This document shows positions 63,536-64,000 of a stretch of DNA of 64,000 nucleotides, one piece after another. This stretch comes from Epiperipatus broadwayi (taxonomy: Eukaryota; Onychophora; Udeonychophora; Euonychophora; Peripatidae): positions 620,001-684,000 of the forward strand of contig JAQFVV010006353.1 of assembly GCA_028023455.1 (NCBI GenBank), written 5' to 3'. A program made the position numbers and the translations under genes. Each line of letters begins with the position of its first letter. Within the stretch, counting starts at the first letter, position 1. A model generated the notes under the pieces. It had not been told where the DNA came from. It did no database searches and worked only from the letters and a program-made list of their open reading frames with translations.

Positions 63536-64000
63536 AGTTATTTAATGTTAAAATATATTACTTAGTAGGTGTATTCTCTTACACACAGTAATGAAATTTC
63601 TTGCAATCCCAAAGCTAGCTTTCGATTCCAGATATAAAATATATATTGTAACCTAAGGAATGGACCAAAGGGTGTGGAGTCATACAAGAAGTTCACCACA
63701 TTAGTCACCAAAAACAAAAACGCCATATAACCAACAATAATGTCGAGGCCAGCAATCCAGTCCAAGGTGATATGCACAAGCATCATATGACATGGATTTT
63801 TTTTTAAAAAAAAACAAGTATGAGGCCTCTTGTAGACAATACCATGGCTAAATACAGTTATTAAAATACAAGGTTCTTTTATAATTCAAATACTTTATCT
63901 TAATTCTTAAGATATTTTGATATCAAATTTGGTTCTTTTCGCCCTTAAACATCTTATCTTATGATCTAGGAATATTTATCTTAAATATAAGTCTTTGTGC

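Larger units (their letters stand above)
55343..64000 (-). other. DRC4/GAS8 upstream intron (incomplete)
   Basis: This is sequence upstream of the first visible exon. It contains two tRNA-derived SINEs, a 91-96 bp tandem array interrupted by a 1.3-kb segment, two hairpin elements, a solo LTR and a LINE 3' fragment. I looked for the expected lysine-rich first coding exon on the minus strand and found none that is convincing. 55720-56280, 58440-59330 and 62680-63370 show nothing I can assign. Confidence 0.7.

Overview
This is an AT-rich animal (metazoan) nuclear window without bacterial features. It appears to lie entirely inside one host gene, read on the minus strand: DRC4/GAS8, the dynein regulatory complex subunit 4 (growth arrest-specific 8). 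Four small exons with consistent phase and canonical splice sites sit at 55145-55342, 47895-48101, 19253-19513 and 5311-5478. Together they encode 278 contiguous codons of the coiled-coil body of the protein. The first exon(s) should lie beyond 64000 and the C-terminal exons left of position 1. The introns are about 7.0, 28.4 and 13.8 kb. Nearly all other sequence is intronic mobile-element debris. The lineage cannot be fixed from sequence alone. Very low GC, large introns, tRNA-derived SINEs and RTE-like LINE fragments fit several invertebrate groups, for example molluscs.

Layout: 1-5310 is intron with a small GC-richer island, a dispersed repeat and a hairpin element. 5479-19252 is the third visible intron, with foldback elements, a degenerate tandem array, LINE and Penelope-like fragments and an old SINE. 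19514-47894 is the second visible intron. It holds LINE fragments, a primer-binding-site/LTR junction, and the main item of the window: a 10-kb LTR retrotransposon at 27908-37964 on the minus strand. That element has about 3-kb LTRs and a gag-protease reading frame but no reverse transcriptase, RNase H or integrase. 48102-55144 is the first visible intron and carries long AAT and GAA triplet arrays. 55343-64000 is upstream intron with a SINE, a 91-96 bp tandem array interrupted by a 1.3-kb segment, a solo LTR (59352-61853) related in its ends to the 10-kb element, and hairpin elements.

The best candidate for something undescribed is the LTR family. Both the full element and the solo LTR start TGAAAC within a terminal inverted repeat, end GTTACA, sit in TA microsatellites with ATAT on each side, and the full copy is gag-protease-only. 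Its coding frame is uninterrupted by frameshifts over about 2.7 kb but carries five in-frame stops (four TGA, one TAG). An unassigned exon-like ORF on the plus strand at 42056-42148 also deserves a check.
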